Shown piece after piece: positions 1-6,062 of a DNA stretch of 11,897 nt (within the stretch, counting starts at the first letter, position 1; each line of letters opens with the position of its first letter). The stretch is from Reyranella sp. (lineage in GTDB: Bacteria; Pseudomonadota; Alphaproteobacteria; Reyranellales; Reyranellaceae), in assembly GCA_030681635.1 (NCBI GenBank), contig JAUXRT010000239.1, forward strand, positions 1-11,897, read 5' to 3'. The position numbers and the translations under genes were made by a program. The notes below the pieces were generated by a model, which was not told where the DNA came from, made no database searches, and was given only the letters and a program-made list of their open reading frames with translations.

Positions 1-414
1 CTGGTCGAGGTGCTGGCCGAGATGCGCGAGATGTCGAAGAAGCATCGCCTGCGTGTGGTCAACGTCTTCCATGCCGGCGACGGCAACCTCCATCCGCTGA
101 TCCTGTTCGACGCCAACGACGCCGACGAGTTGCACCGCGCCGAGGAGTTCGGCGCCGATATCCTGAGGCTCTGCGTGCGCGTCGGCGGCGTGCTGACCGG
201 CGAGCACGGCGTCGGCATCGAGAAGCGCGACCTGATGGGCGTGCAGTTCACCGAAATCGACCTCGACCAGCAGATGCGCGTGAAATGCGCCTTCGATCCC
301 GACCATCTGCTCAATCCCGGCAAGGTCTTTCCCCAGCTCCGCCGCTGCGCCGAGCTAGGCCGCGTTGTGGTACATCACAACAAACTGCCCTTCCCCGACA
401 TCCCGCGGTTCTGA
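1..414 (+). CDS. glcD: Glycolate oxidase FAD-binding subunit GlcD, C-terminal part (5' end outside window)
   Basis: This is the last 137 codons of the large flavoprotein subunit of glycolate dehydrogenase, which with GlcE and GlcF oxidises glycolate to glyoxylate and passes electrons to the respiratory chain. The frame is open from base 1, so the gene begins upstream. Seen directly are hallmarks of the FAD-linked oxidase C-terminal domain: the HAGDGNLHP motif (bases about 73-99), GGVLTGEHGVGIEK (about 184-225), and the terminal DPDHLLNPGKVFP motif (about 298-336). The tail PFPDIPRF is typical of GlcD. glcE starts 2 nt after the TGA stop, which suggests one transcript and translational coupling. 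D-lactate dehydrogenases share this domain, but the adjacent glcE and glcF genes make GlcD by far the best call. Confidence 0.95.
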   Translation: MVEVLAEMREMSKKHRLRVVNVFHAGDGNLHPLILFDANDADELHRAEEFGADILRLCVRVGGVLTGEHGVGIEKRDLMGVQFTEIDLDQQMRVKCAFDPDHLLNPGKVFPQLRRCAELGRVVVHHNKLPFPDIPRF

Positions 415-416
415 AC

Positions 417-1586
417 ATGGCGGGCACGATCAAGCCGCGGTCGCCGGAGGAATTGCGACAGGCGGTGGAATGGGCGCTGAACGACGGCAAGACGCTCGAC
501 GTGCGCGGCCAAGGCAGCAAGATCGCACTCGGCAGGCCGATGACTTGCGACCAGGTGCTCGATCTTTCCGGCATCAGCGGCATCGTCGACTACGCCCCTG
601 AGGAACTGGTCGTCACGCTGCGCGCCGGCACGCCGATGCGCGACGTCGAGGCGCTGTTGGCACAACGCAACCAGATGCTGGCCTTCGAGCCACCTGATCT
701 CGGCCCGCTCCTCGGCCGCGAAGCCGGGCAGGGGACGCTGGTCGGTGCGGTGATGGGTAATCTCGCCGGGCCGCGGCGACTGTCAGCCGGCGCCGCGCGC
801 GATCACCTGCTGGGTTTCAGCGGCGTCAACGGCCGCGGCGAGATCTTCAAGTCCGGCGGCAAGGTGATGAAGAACGTCACCGGCTACGATCTCTCCAAAT
901 TGCTCGCGGGCTCTTGGGGCACGCTCGCCGTGCTCGACCAGGTGTCGGTGAAGGTGCTGCCCGCCCCCGACCAGACCCGCACGCTGATGCTCCTGGGCCT
1001 TGCCGACGACGCGGCGGTGAAGGCCATGTGCGCCGCGCTGGGCAGCCCGCATGAAGTCTCCGGCGCTGCCCATCTGCCGGGCAGGACGGCGCTCCGTATC
1101 GAAGGCGTGGCGCCCTCGGTCGAGGCGCGGCTGAAGGCATTACGCGAGCTGCTGACCGAAACAGGCGCCCGGATGGAAGAGCTGGGCACGCTCGAAAGCC
1201 GCTCCTTCTGGCGCGAAGTGCGCGACGTGGCGCCGCTCAAGGCCACCCCCGACGGCGTCGTCTGGAAGATCTCCTGCCCGCCGACCGAGGGACCGGCCAT
1301 CGTGGCCCGCATCAAGGCGCAGCGTCCGGCGGCCGAGACATTCTATGACTGGTCGGGCGGCCTCATCTGGCTGGCGCTTCCGCCCAGCGCCGATGCCGAT
1401 CATGCCATCGTGCGCGGCGCCATCGGAGCCAAAGGCGGCCACGCCACGCTGATTCGCGCCACCGAAGCTGTGCGCGCCTCCGTGCCGGTGTTCCAGCCAC
1501 AGCCGGCGGCCTTGGCTGCGCTCGCCTCGCGCGTAAAGGAGAGCTTCGACCCCAAGCGCCTCTTCAACCCGGGACGGATGGGCTAG
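417..1586 (+). CDS. glcE: Glycolate oxidase FAD-binding subunit GlcE
   Basis: A 389-residue flavoprotein subunit of glycolate dehydrogenase. The ATG at 417 was chosen because it follows the glcD stop by 2 nt and gives the usual GlcE length; the frame stays open further upstream (to 285), but that stretch lies inside glcD. The N-terminal half is a PCMH-type FAD-binding domain: SPEELRQAVEWA at residues 9-20, the VRGQGSK loop at 29-35, DLSGISGIVDY at 49-59, and the FAD-contacting stretch SGGKVMKNVTGYDLSKL at 146-162. The C-terminus carries the short FDPKRLFNPGRMG motif shared with GlcD. In the usual order glcF would follow immediately; here a 1.24-kb insert intervenes. No defects are visible in the reading frame. 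Confidence 0.95.
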   Translation: MAGTIKPRSPEELRQAVEWALNDGKTLDVRGQGSKIALGRPMTCDQVLDLSGISGIVDYAPEELVVTLRAGTPMRDVEALLAQRNQMLAFEPPDLGPLLGREAGQGTLVGAVMGNLAGPRRLSAGAARDHLLGFSGVNGRGEIFKSGGKVMKNVTGYDLSKLLAGSWGTLAVLDQVSVKVLPAPDQTRTLMLLGLADDAAVKAMCAALGSPHEVSGAAHLPGRTALRIEGVAPSVEARLKALRELLTETGARMEELGTLESRSFWREVRDVAPLKATPDGVVWKISCPPTEGPAIVARIKAQRPAAETFYDWSGGLIWLALPPSADADHAIVRGAIGAKGGHATLIRATEAVRASVPVFQPQPAALAALASRVKESFDPKRLFNPGRMG

Positions 1587-1595
1587 ATGCCTTCC

Positions 1596-1693
1596 GTCGT
1601 CCCGACCGGAGCGAAGCGGAGTGGAGGGACCTTTTATGCGCAGGCAAGGTTCCTTCATTCCGATTCGCCTCCCTCGACTTTGATCGGAACGAC
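1596..1693. repeat. Imperfect intergenic inverted repeat downstream of glcE
   Basis: Two arms face each other. On the left are GTCGTCCCGACC (1596-1607) and GTGGAGGGA (1621-1629). On the right are TCCCTCGAC (1670-1678) and GATCGGAACGAC (1682-1693). The outer segments match at 10 of 12 positions and the inner ones at 8 of 9. The left arm also has the purine-rich GGAGCGAAGCGGAG. This looks like a diverged dispersed palindromic intergenic element, a class common in alphaproteobacterial genomes (recalled, not searched). It starts 10 nt after the glcE stop, at the left edge of the insert that separates glcE from glcF, so it may mark a junction or act as an mRNA 3' stabiliser or terminator. No T-tract follows it. 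Confidence 0.55.
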
Positions 1694-1729
1694 AGGAAGA
1701 ATTGGGAAGTCGTTGACTGAAATCGGAAC

Positions 1730-2041
1730 ATGAAGCGCAAGATCAAGCCTGTGCATCCCGGCAGCATCCTCCACGACGAGTTCATGGAGCCGGCGGGCGT
1801 TTCATCGGGGCGATTGGCACGGGCGACGGGATTGTCGCAAACGCAGGTCAGGAGCATCGTTCGTGGCAGGCGGAAGGTCACCGCGGAAACTGCACTCCGG
1901 CTTGAGCATGCTCTTGGCATCAGCGCAGAAACATGGATGAACCTCCAGAGTCTCTACGATCTGGAGAGAACAACGATCGAATTGGCCAAGTTCATCAAGC
2001 GGACCACGACGCGACTCGAGTTGCGCGATCGAGGTATGTGA
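1730..2041 (+). CDS. HigA-type XRE antitoxin/transcriptional regulator, orphan
   Basis: A 103-residue protein of the HigA/VapI addiction-module antidote family, a helix-turn-helix DNA-binding class that normally neutralises a HigB ribosome-dependent mRNA interferase and represses its own promoter. Family signatures seen are PVHPGSILHDEFMEP at residues 7-21, the HTH at about 25-50 (GRLARATGLSQTQVRSIVRGRR), and the characteristic SAETWMNLQSLYDLER at 65-80. The length fits the family. No HigB is present: only 143 nt separate glcE from this start and they encode nothing HigB-like. The next gene begins 6 nt downstream, so the HigA-like protein is more plausibly the regulator or antidote of that membrane protein, or a degraded module. 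There is no strong SD before the ATG at 1730. The call to this family is confident; its partner is unknown. Confidence 0.88.
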   Translation: MKRKIKPVHPGSILHDEFMEPAGVSSGRLARATGLSQTQVRSIVRGRRKVTAETALRLEHALGISAETWMNLQSLYDLERTTIELAKFIKRTTTRLELRDRGM

Positions 2042-2047
2042 CCGGAT

Positions 2048-2815
2048 ATGACACCTGAACACGAGAAGACGGGAAAGAAGCGTCGGCTTCTGTTGGCCGT
2101 CGGTTTGTCGTCCCTGGTTGCCGTCGCTGCCGGTGCGAACGTAATCGTAGTCGGGAAGAATCCATTAGCAGCGAGCCTACCGGACTTCGGCCAGTGGCTA
2201 TCTGGCGTCGCCGGCGCGCTCGCTTTCATTTGGTTGATTGTCAGCTACTTCCAGCAAGGCGAGGAACTTGAACTGCAGCGGAAAGAGCTTGCGGCGACCC
2301 GAGAGCAGCTTGCGCTGCAGAAGGTCGAAATGGCTCGGCTGGCCGACGAGGCCGCTAAGCAGGCAAAGTCCATCGAGGCAACGGAACAACATGCTCGACG
2401 GGACACATTCATGGGGATTCAGGAGTTGTTAGAACGACAACTTCATGAGCAGGCACGAATAATATGTCTTCGGATCTTCGAGCGTTATCAGAACGGCCTC
2501 GTGCTCCCTCGCGAAGGCGGCGGATCATACGTGTTCTCGCTCACTATCTCTCCCAACCCTGCACGCCCCGCATTCGAACTTGATCGACAGCTCGTGATTT
2601 GGATGGCCACGGCTCAATGGCAGGACATTAGAAGTTCTCTGATGAAGTCAATTTTTGGCGATGAACACATGGTTTCGGCAGTTCGTGCGTATCGTCAGTT
2701 GGCCGACTTCTTGACGAGCGAGGCTCAAGCGATAGGCCTTGAGCAAATCCTAAGTGATTCAGACAGTCTGCGGCTCAATAGGCGGCTAGCGGCGTCCAAT
2801 TTCGATCTGAAGTAG
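2048..2815 (+). CDS. Two-TM plus coiled-coil membrane protein, unknown function (AbiC-like topology)
   Basis: A 255-residue protein I cannot name. It has a basic N-terminus (KTGKKRR, residues 8-13), a first hydrophobic segment at about 14-35, a loop, a second TM at about 50-68 (WLSGVAGALAFIWLIVSYF), then a long charged coiled coil at about 70-115 (QQGEELELQRKELAATREQL onward) and a cytosolic C-terminal domain of about 140 residues. The TM2-to-coiled-coil arrangement, with repeated E-L-x-L-x-R/T-x-E-L heptads, resembles a widespread group of bacterial membrane proteins, some labelled putative phage abortive-infection (AbiC-type) proteins; this comparison is from memory. Composition differs from its neighbours: bases 2401-2460 are 28/60 G+C against 48/60 for 3241-3300 in glcF, and rare TTA leucine codons occur. 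It forms a pair with the HigA-like gene (6-nt gap), and glcF starts 7 nt after its stop. Confidence 0.8.
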   Translation: MTPEHEKTGKKRRLLLAVGLSSLVAVAAGANVIVVGKNPLAASLPDFGQWLSGVAGALAFIWLIVSYFQQGEELELQRKELAATREQLALQKVEMARLADEAAKQAKSIEATEQHARRDTFMGIQELLERQLHEQARIICLRIFERYQNGLVLPREGGGSYVFSLTISPNPARPAFELDRQLVIWMATAQWQDIRSSLMKSIFGDEHMVSAVRAYRQLADFLTSEAQAIGLEQILSDSDSLRLNRRLAASNFDLK

Positions 2816-2822
2816 CGTTTTC

Positions 2823-4154
2823 ATGCAAACCCACTTCACCCTGGCCCAGCTTGCCGATCCCGAGACCGCGCGCAGCAACGACATCCTGCGCAAGTGCGTG
2901 CATTGCGGCTTCTGCACGGCGACCTGCCCGACCTTTGTGTTGTTGGGCGACGAGCGCGATTCGCCGCGCGGGCGCATCTACCTGATCAAGTCGATGATCG
3001 AGGATGACCGCGCGCCGACAGCGAAGGAAGTCCGCCACATCGACCGTTGCCTCTCCTGCCTCTCCTGCATGACGACCTGCCCGTCGGGCGTGAACTACAT
3101 GCATCTGGTCGATCACGGCCGGCATCACATCGAGACGACTTTTACGCGCTCCGCCTCCGACCGTTTCATGCGGAGCCTGCTGGCTTACCTGATGCCGCGT
3201 CCCGTGGCCTTCCGTTGGGCCATGGTGCTGGGCCGGCTCGCCAAGCCGCTGGCGCCGCTGCTGCCGGCGACCAGCGCCGATCCCGGCGGCGCCACCTTCC
3301 TGCGCCGGCTGCGCGCCATGCTCGAAGCCGTGCCGGACAAGGTGCCGACGCCGTCGCCGGTCGACCGGCCGCAGGTCTTCCCGGCGCAGGGCCTCCAGCG
3401 CAAGCGCGTGGCGCTGATGCCGGGCTGCGGTCAGCAGGTGCTGGCGCCCGAGGTGAACGAGGCCACGGTGCGGCTGCTGACCCGGCTCGATATCGAGGTC
3501 GTGAATGTCGCCGGTTCGGGCTGCTGCGGCTCCTCGGTGCTGCATGTCGGCAAGAACGAGCAGGCGATCGAACTCGCCAAGCGCAACATCGACGCGTGGC
3601 TGCGCGAGATCGACGGCGCCGGTCTTGATGCGATCGTGATCAACGCCTCGGGCTGCGGCACCACGGTCAAGGACTACGGCAACATGCTGATCGACGATCC
3701 GGTCTGGCACGAGAAGGCCAAGCAGGTGGCGGCGCTGGCCAGGGACGTGACCGAGATCGTGGCCGAGGTTGGCCTGAGCAACGTGGTGCCGCAGCCGCTC
3801 ACCGTCGCCTATCATTCGGCCTGCTCGATGCAGCACGGCCAGAAGCTCGACACACTGCCGAAGAAGCTGCTGCGCGACGCGGGCTTCGTCGTGAAGGACG
3901 TGCCCGAGGGCCATCTCTGCTGCGGCTGGGCCGGCACCTACCAGGTGCTGCAGCCCGAGCTGTCGCGCCGCCTGCGCGACCGCAAGGTGGCCAACATCGA
4001 GAGCATCGGGCCCGACGTGATCGCGTCGGGCAACTTCGGCTGCATCGGCAATATCGCCTCAGCCACCGGCATACCGATGGCCCATACGGTGGAGCTGCTC
4101 GACTGGGCGACCGGAGGTCCGAAACCGGCGGCATTCAATACCACCTCACCCTGA
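2823..4154 (+). CDS. glcF: Glycolate oxidase iron-sulfur subunit GlcF
   Basis: A 443-residue Fe-S subunit that carries electrons from the GlcD/GlcE flavins to the quinone pool. Two ferredoxin-type [4Fe-4S] motifs are visible: CVHCGFCTATCP at residues 25-36 and CLSCLSCMTTCP at 76-87. The C-terminal part has the cysteine-rich CCG-domain signatures seen in heterodisulfide-reductase-like subunits (GSGCCGSSVLHVG, ASGCGTTVKDYG, HLCCGWAGTYQ). The length is close to typical GlcF. The ATG at 2823 lacks a recognisable SD and lies 7 nt after the stop of the inserted membrane-protein gene, so its translation may now depend on read-in from that gene. The last codons and the TGA stop (4152-4154) lie inside the arm of a long inverted repeat, so the extreme C-terminus (TSP) appears to be contributed by the repeat. 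Confidence 0.96.
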   Translation: MQTHFTLAQLADPETARSNDILRKCVHCGFCTATCPTFVLLGDERDSPRGRIYLIKSMIEDDRAPTAKEVRHIDRCLSCLSCMTTCPSGVNYMHLVDHGRHHIETTFTRSASDRFMRSLLAYLMPRPVAFRWAMVLGRLAKPLAPLLPATSADPGGATFLRRLRAMLEAVPDKVPTPSPVDRPQVFPAQGLQRKRVALMPGCGQQVLAPEVNEATVRLLTRLDIEVVNVAGSGCCGSSVLHVGKNEQAIELAKRNIDAWLREIDGAGLDAIVINASGCGTTVKDYGNMLIDDPVWHEKAKQVAALARDVTEIVAEVGLSNVVPQPLTVAYHSACSMQHGQKLDTLPKKLLRDAGFVVKDVPEGHLCCGWAGTYQVLQPELSRRLRDRKVANIESIGPDVIASGNFGCIGNIASATGIPMAHTVELLDWATGGPKPAAFNTTSP

Positions 4155-4297
4155 GGAGCGGCCCGAAGGGGCGCGTCTCGAAGGGTGGGCAAGGGACGAG
4201 GAGGCTGCTCCCGTGCATCGAGGACGCTCTTACCGCGGAAACGTGTGGCGCCTCGCCCTTCGAGACGCACGCCTGCGGCGTGCTCCTCAGGGTGAGG
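4144..4297. repeat. Long composite inverted repeat (dispersed palindromic element) spanning glcF 3' end and next gene 5' end
   Basis: The outer arms are perfect 16-mers: CCTCACCCTGAGGAGC at 4144-4159 and its reverse complement at 4282-4297. The inner arms are GCGTCTCGAAGGG at 4173-4185 and CCCTTCGAGACGC at 4256-4268, also perfect over 13 bp. Between outer and inner arms each side has its own small hairpin potential; on the right it is ACGCC-TGC-GGCGT at 4269-4281. The loop is about 70 nt. The nested architecture is that of dispersed intergenic palindromes I recall from alphaproteobacteria. It overlaps coding sequence at both ends: the glcF stop codon lies in the left arm, and the right arm is translated as residues about 14-28 of the following TPR protein. 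As RNA it could stabilise the upstream mRNA or attenuate read-through. Confidence 0.85.
4198..4204 (+). promoter_or_regulatory. Shine-Dalgarno GAGGAGG deciding the GTG start of the TPR gene
   Basis: GAGGAGG lies 8 nt before the GTG at 4213, which is ideal spacing. It sits inside the loop of the inverted repeat and supports the long GTG start over the internal candidates (GTG 4243, ATG 4348). Confidence 0.55.
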
Positions 4298-4914
4298 CGT
4301 TCGCCAGGCGTATTCTTCGCTCTTGCCTGACTGCCCTGCTGGGCCTGATGCTGGGCGTCAACGTCATGGCGCAGAACGCCGGGAGCGGGACCGTGCTCGA
4401 CACACTCTTTGCCAAGCTGCAGGGCGCCACCGATCCGGTCGCCATCCGGTCGCTCGAGGCGGCGATCTGGGAGCAGTGGACGATGGTGCCTGACCAGCGG
4501 CAGCGCGCGGTGATGATGCACGGCATCGCCGAGATGCAGCAGCAACAGCTCAAGAACTCGGTCGAGACCTTCACGAAGCTGATCGAGACGGCGCCCGATC
4601 TGTCGGAGGCGTGGAACAAGCGTGCCACCGCCTATTGGCTGATGGGAAATTTCACGGCGTCGCTCGCCGACATCTGCGAGACGGTGAAGCGCGAGCCGCG
4701 CCACTTCGGCGCCTATTCGGGTCTCGGCATGATCCGCGCCGAGATGGGCGAGAATGCCCGCGCGGTCGCGGCCTTCGAGCTGGCGCGCAAATGGAACCCG
4801 CACATCGTCGGCATTGACAGCGAGATCGAGCGGCTGAAGGCGCTGGGCGGCGGCCCGGGCTCCGAAGGGCCGGCCGATCCACTGGGGTGTGGCCAACGCA
4901 TTGCCGGCCGCTAG
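4213..4914 (+). CDS. Secreted/periplasmic tetratricopeptide-repeat protein
   Basis: A 233-residue protein from the GTG at 4213. After a basic stretch (RR at 32-33) comes a hydrophobic segment at about 37-52 (SCLTALLGLMLGVNVM) ending in A-Q-N at 53-55, which looks like a signal peptide or N-terminal anchor. The body is helical and contains at least two TPR units (AWNKRATAYWLMGNFTASL, then AYSGLGMIRAEMGENARAV), each ending in the typical R-x-P / N-P turn. TPRs are protein-interaction scaffolds, so no enzymatic role can be inferred. Residues about 14-28 are the translated arm of the inverted repeat, so the N-terminal extension ahead of the signal segment is probably not ancestral; the original start may have been near codons 30-46. 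It follows glcF by 58 nt and precedes the GNAT gene by 9 nt. Confidence 0.8.
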   Translation: MHRGRSYRGNVWRLALRDARLRRAPQGEAFARRILRSCLTALLGLMLGVNVMAQNAGSGTVLDTLFAKLQGATDPVAIRSLEAAIWEQWTMVPDQRQRAVMMHGIAEMQQQQLKNSVETFTKLIETAPDLSEAWNKRATAYWLMGNFTASLADICETVKREPRHFGAYSGLGMIRAEMGENARAVAAFELARKWNPHIVGIDSEIERLKALGGGPGSEGPADPLGCGQRIAGR

Positions 4915-4923
4915 CAGGTCGAG

Positions 4924-5412
4924 ATGTTGATCCGCGCCGCGCGGCCGGACGACTTGCCGGCGATATCGGCGTTGCAGCGTGAGGCGATCGTCACTCTTGC
5001 CGAGGCGAGTTATGGCGCGGCGGCAACCACGGCATGGGCCCGCTGGCAGGCCGCGGATGCTTTGACCTTGTTGGACAATGGCGGTGCCTTCCTGGTCGGG
5101 GAGGGCCCTTCGGGTCTGATCGCGGTCGGCGGCTGGCGCCCCGACGCACGGAGCCCATCCGTCGCGTGGGTGCGCGCGGTTTTCGTGTCACCAGATCGTG
5201 CTCGGCATGGTGCGGGCAGGCGCCTGATGGCAAAGGTCGAGGATAGCGCGTCAGCGGCGGGGCGGAAGGACCTTCGTCTGATCGCCAGCGTGAATGCCCG
5301 CCTTTTCTACGAGGCGCTTAGGTACACGGTATCGGCGTCCCACCAATGGGAGATCGAGCCAGGGTTGGTGCTGCCGTGCCTGCTGATGGAGAAGCTCCTG
5401 CCGGAGCGTTGA
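4924..5412 (+). CDS. GNAT-family N-acetyltransferase
   Basis: A 162-residue single-domain acetyltransferase that transfers acetyl from acetyl-CoA to an amine; the substrate cannot be deduced. The N-terminal strand is MLIRAARPDDLPAI, typical of the fold. Motif A is AWVRAVFVSPDRARHGAGRR (residues 81-100), with the CoA pyrophosphate loop ARHGAG (the usual R/Q three before the first Gly is Ala93, with Arg at 92 and 94). Motif B is SVNARLFYEALRYTV (122-136), giving the conserved N...FYE-x-x-x-Y. The length is standard. It starts 9 nt after the TPR gene's stop, so the two are probably co-transcribed, but there is no strong SD. Confidence 0.9.
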   Translation: MLIRAARPDDLPAISALQREAIVTLAEASYGAAATTAWARWQAADALTLLDNGGAFLVGEGPSGLIAVGGWRPDARSPSVAWVRAVFVSPDRARHGAGRRLMAKVEDSASAAGRKDLRLIASVNARLFYEALRYTVSASHQWEIEPGLVLPCLLMEKLLPER

Positions 5413-5449
5413 TCTTACTGCGCGACGGTCATCGCCGGCCGGGACGTTT

Positions 5450-5467
5450 GACGGAAGTGTTTCCGTC
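5450..5467. repeat. Perfect small hairpin before the P-loop gene
   Basis: GACGGAA (5450-5456), loop GTGT, TTCCGTC (5461-5467): a perfect 7-bp inverted repeat in the 70-nt gap after the GNAT gene, ending 15 nt before the next ATG. It has no T-run, so it is not a convincing terminator; it could be an operator or an mRNA element affecting translation. Confidence 0.45.
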
Positions 5468-5482
5468 TCGGATTGTTGGGCA

Positions 5483-6019
5483 ATGGCTCGAATCCACATT
5501 GTCGGGGCGTCCGGCTCTGGCACATCGACACTCGGCGTAGCGCTGTCCGAACGTCTCGGGCATCCGCACATCGATGCCGACTCTCTCTTTTGGCTACCCA
5601 CTGATCCGCCTTTCACGACACGTCGTCCGAGAGATGAAAGACAGGCACTCTTGCTTCAGTCTCTTCCGGTCGCAGGTCGATGGGTCTTTTCAGGCTCGGC
5701 CGTCGGATGGGCGACATCGCTGGAGCCGTTCTATGACCTCGTTGTCTTCTTGCATCTGGAGCCGTCGGTACGCATGGCCCGGCTGCGGCGGCGGCAAGCC
5801 GCGAGGTATGGCGCGCGGATCGAAGGGGAGGGCGACATGGCTGCCGCCAGTGTCGACTTCTTCAAGTGGGCGGCAGCCTACGACTCGGCAGGCCCGGAGC
5901 AACGGAGCCTGATCGGTCACGAGGCATGGATGGCTTCGCAGCCGGCGCCGGTGCTGCGACTCGATTCTGCTGCGCCGGTCCAGGACCTCGTTGCCACGGT
6001 TCTGTCCGAGCTCCGCTGA
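5483..6019 (+). CDS. Small P-loop nucleotide-binding protein (adenylate/shikimate-kinase-like)
   Basis: A 178-residue P-loop NTPase of the fold used by adenylate and shikimate kinases and FlaR-type 'topology modulation' proteins. The N-terminus MARIHIVGASGSGTSTLG has the glycine-rich loop at residues 8-16. The canonical Walker-A lysine position is Thr14 (GASGSGTS instead of GxxxxGKS); from memory, GASGSGT-T/S is a trait of this subfamily and not a defect of this copy. Other features are HIDADSLFWLPTDPPF at 29-44 (a D-x-D substrate/metal region), the buried strand DLVVFLHLEPS at 85-95, and an Arg-rich lid MARLRRRQAARYG at 98-110. Substrate and biological role are unknown. The gap from the GNAT stop is 70 nt and contains a perfect hairpin. 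Confidence 0.82.
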   Translation: MARIHIVGASGSGTSTLGVALSERLGHPHIDADSLFWLPTDPPFTTRRPRDERQALLLQSLPVAGRWVFSGSAVGWATSLEPFYDLVVFLHLEPSVRMARLRRRQAARYGARIEGEGDMAAASVDFFKWAAAYDSAGPEQRSLIGHEAWMASQPAPVLRLDSAAPVQDLVATVLSELR

Positions 6020-6062
6020 ATTGGCTAGGTTGCCGATCCGCTTGAGCAAGGACACACACCCT

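Noticed and set aside
285..416. Upstream extension of glcE to 285
   Set aside because: It overlaps the glcD coding end in another frame and encodes an Arg/Pro-rich stretch unlike GlcE; the ATG at 417 fits better.
1587..1729. Possible higB toxin upstream of the HigA-like gene
   Set aside because: The space is too short for about 90 codons and is occupied by the palindrome; no HigB-like residues in any frame.
2775..3914. 379-codon minus-strand open frame
   Set aside because: It is antisense to glcF, which has both ferredoxin motifs; the minus translation is His/Arg-rich and featureless.
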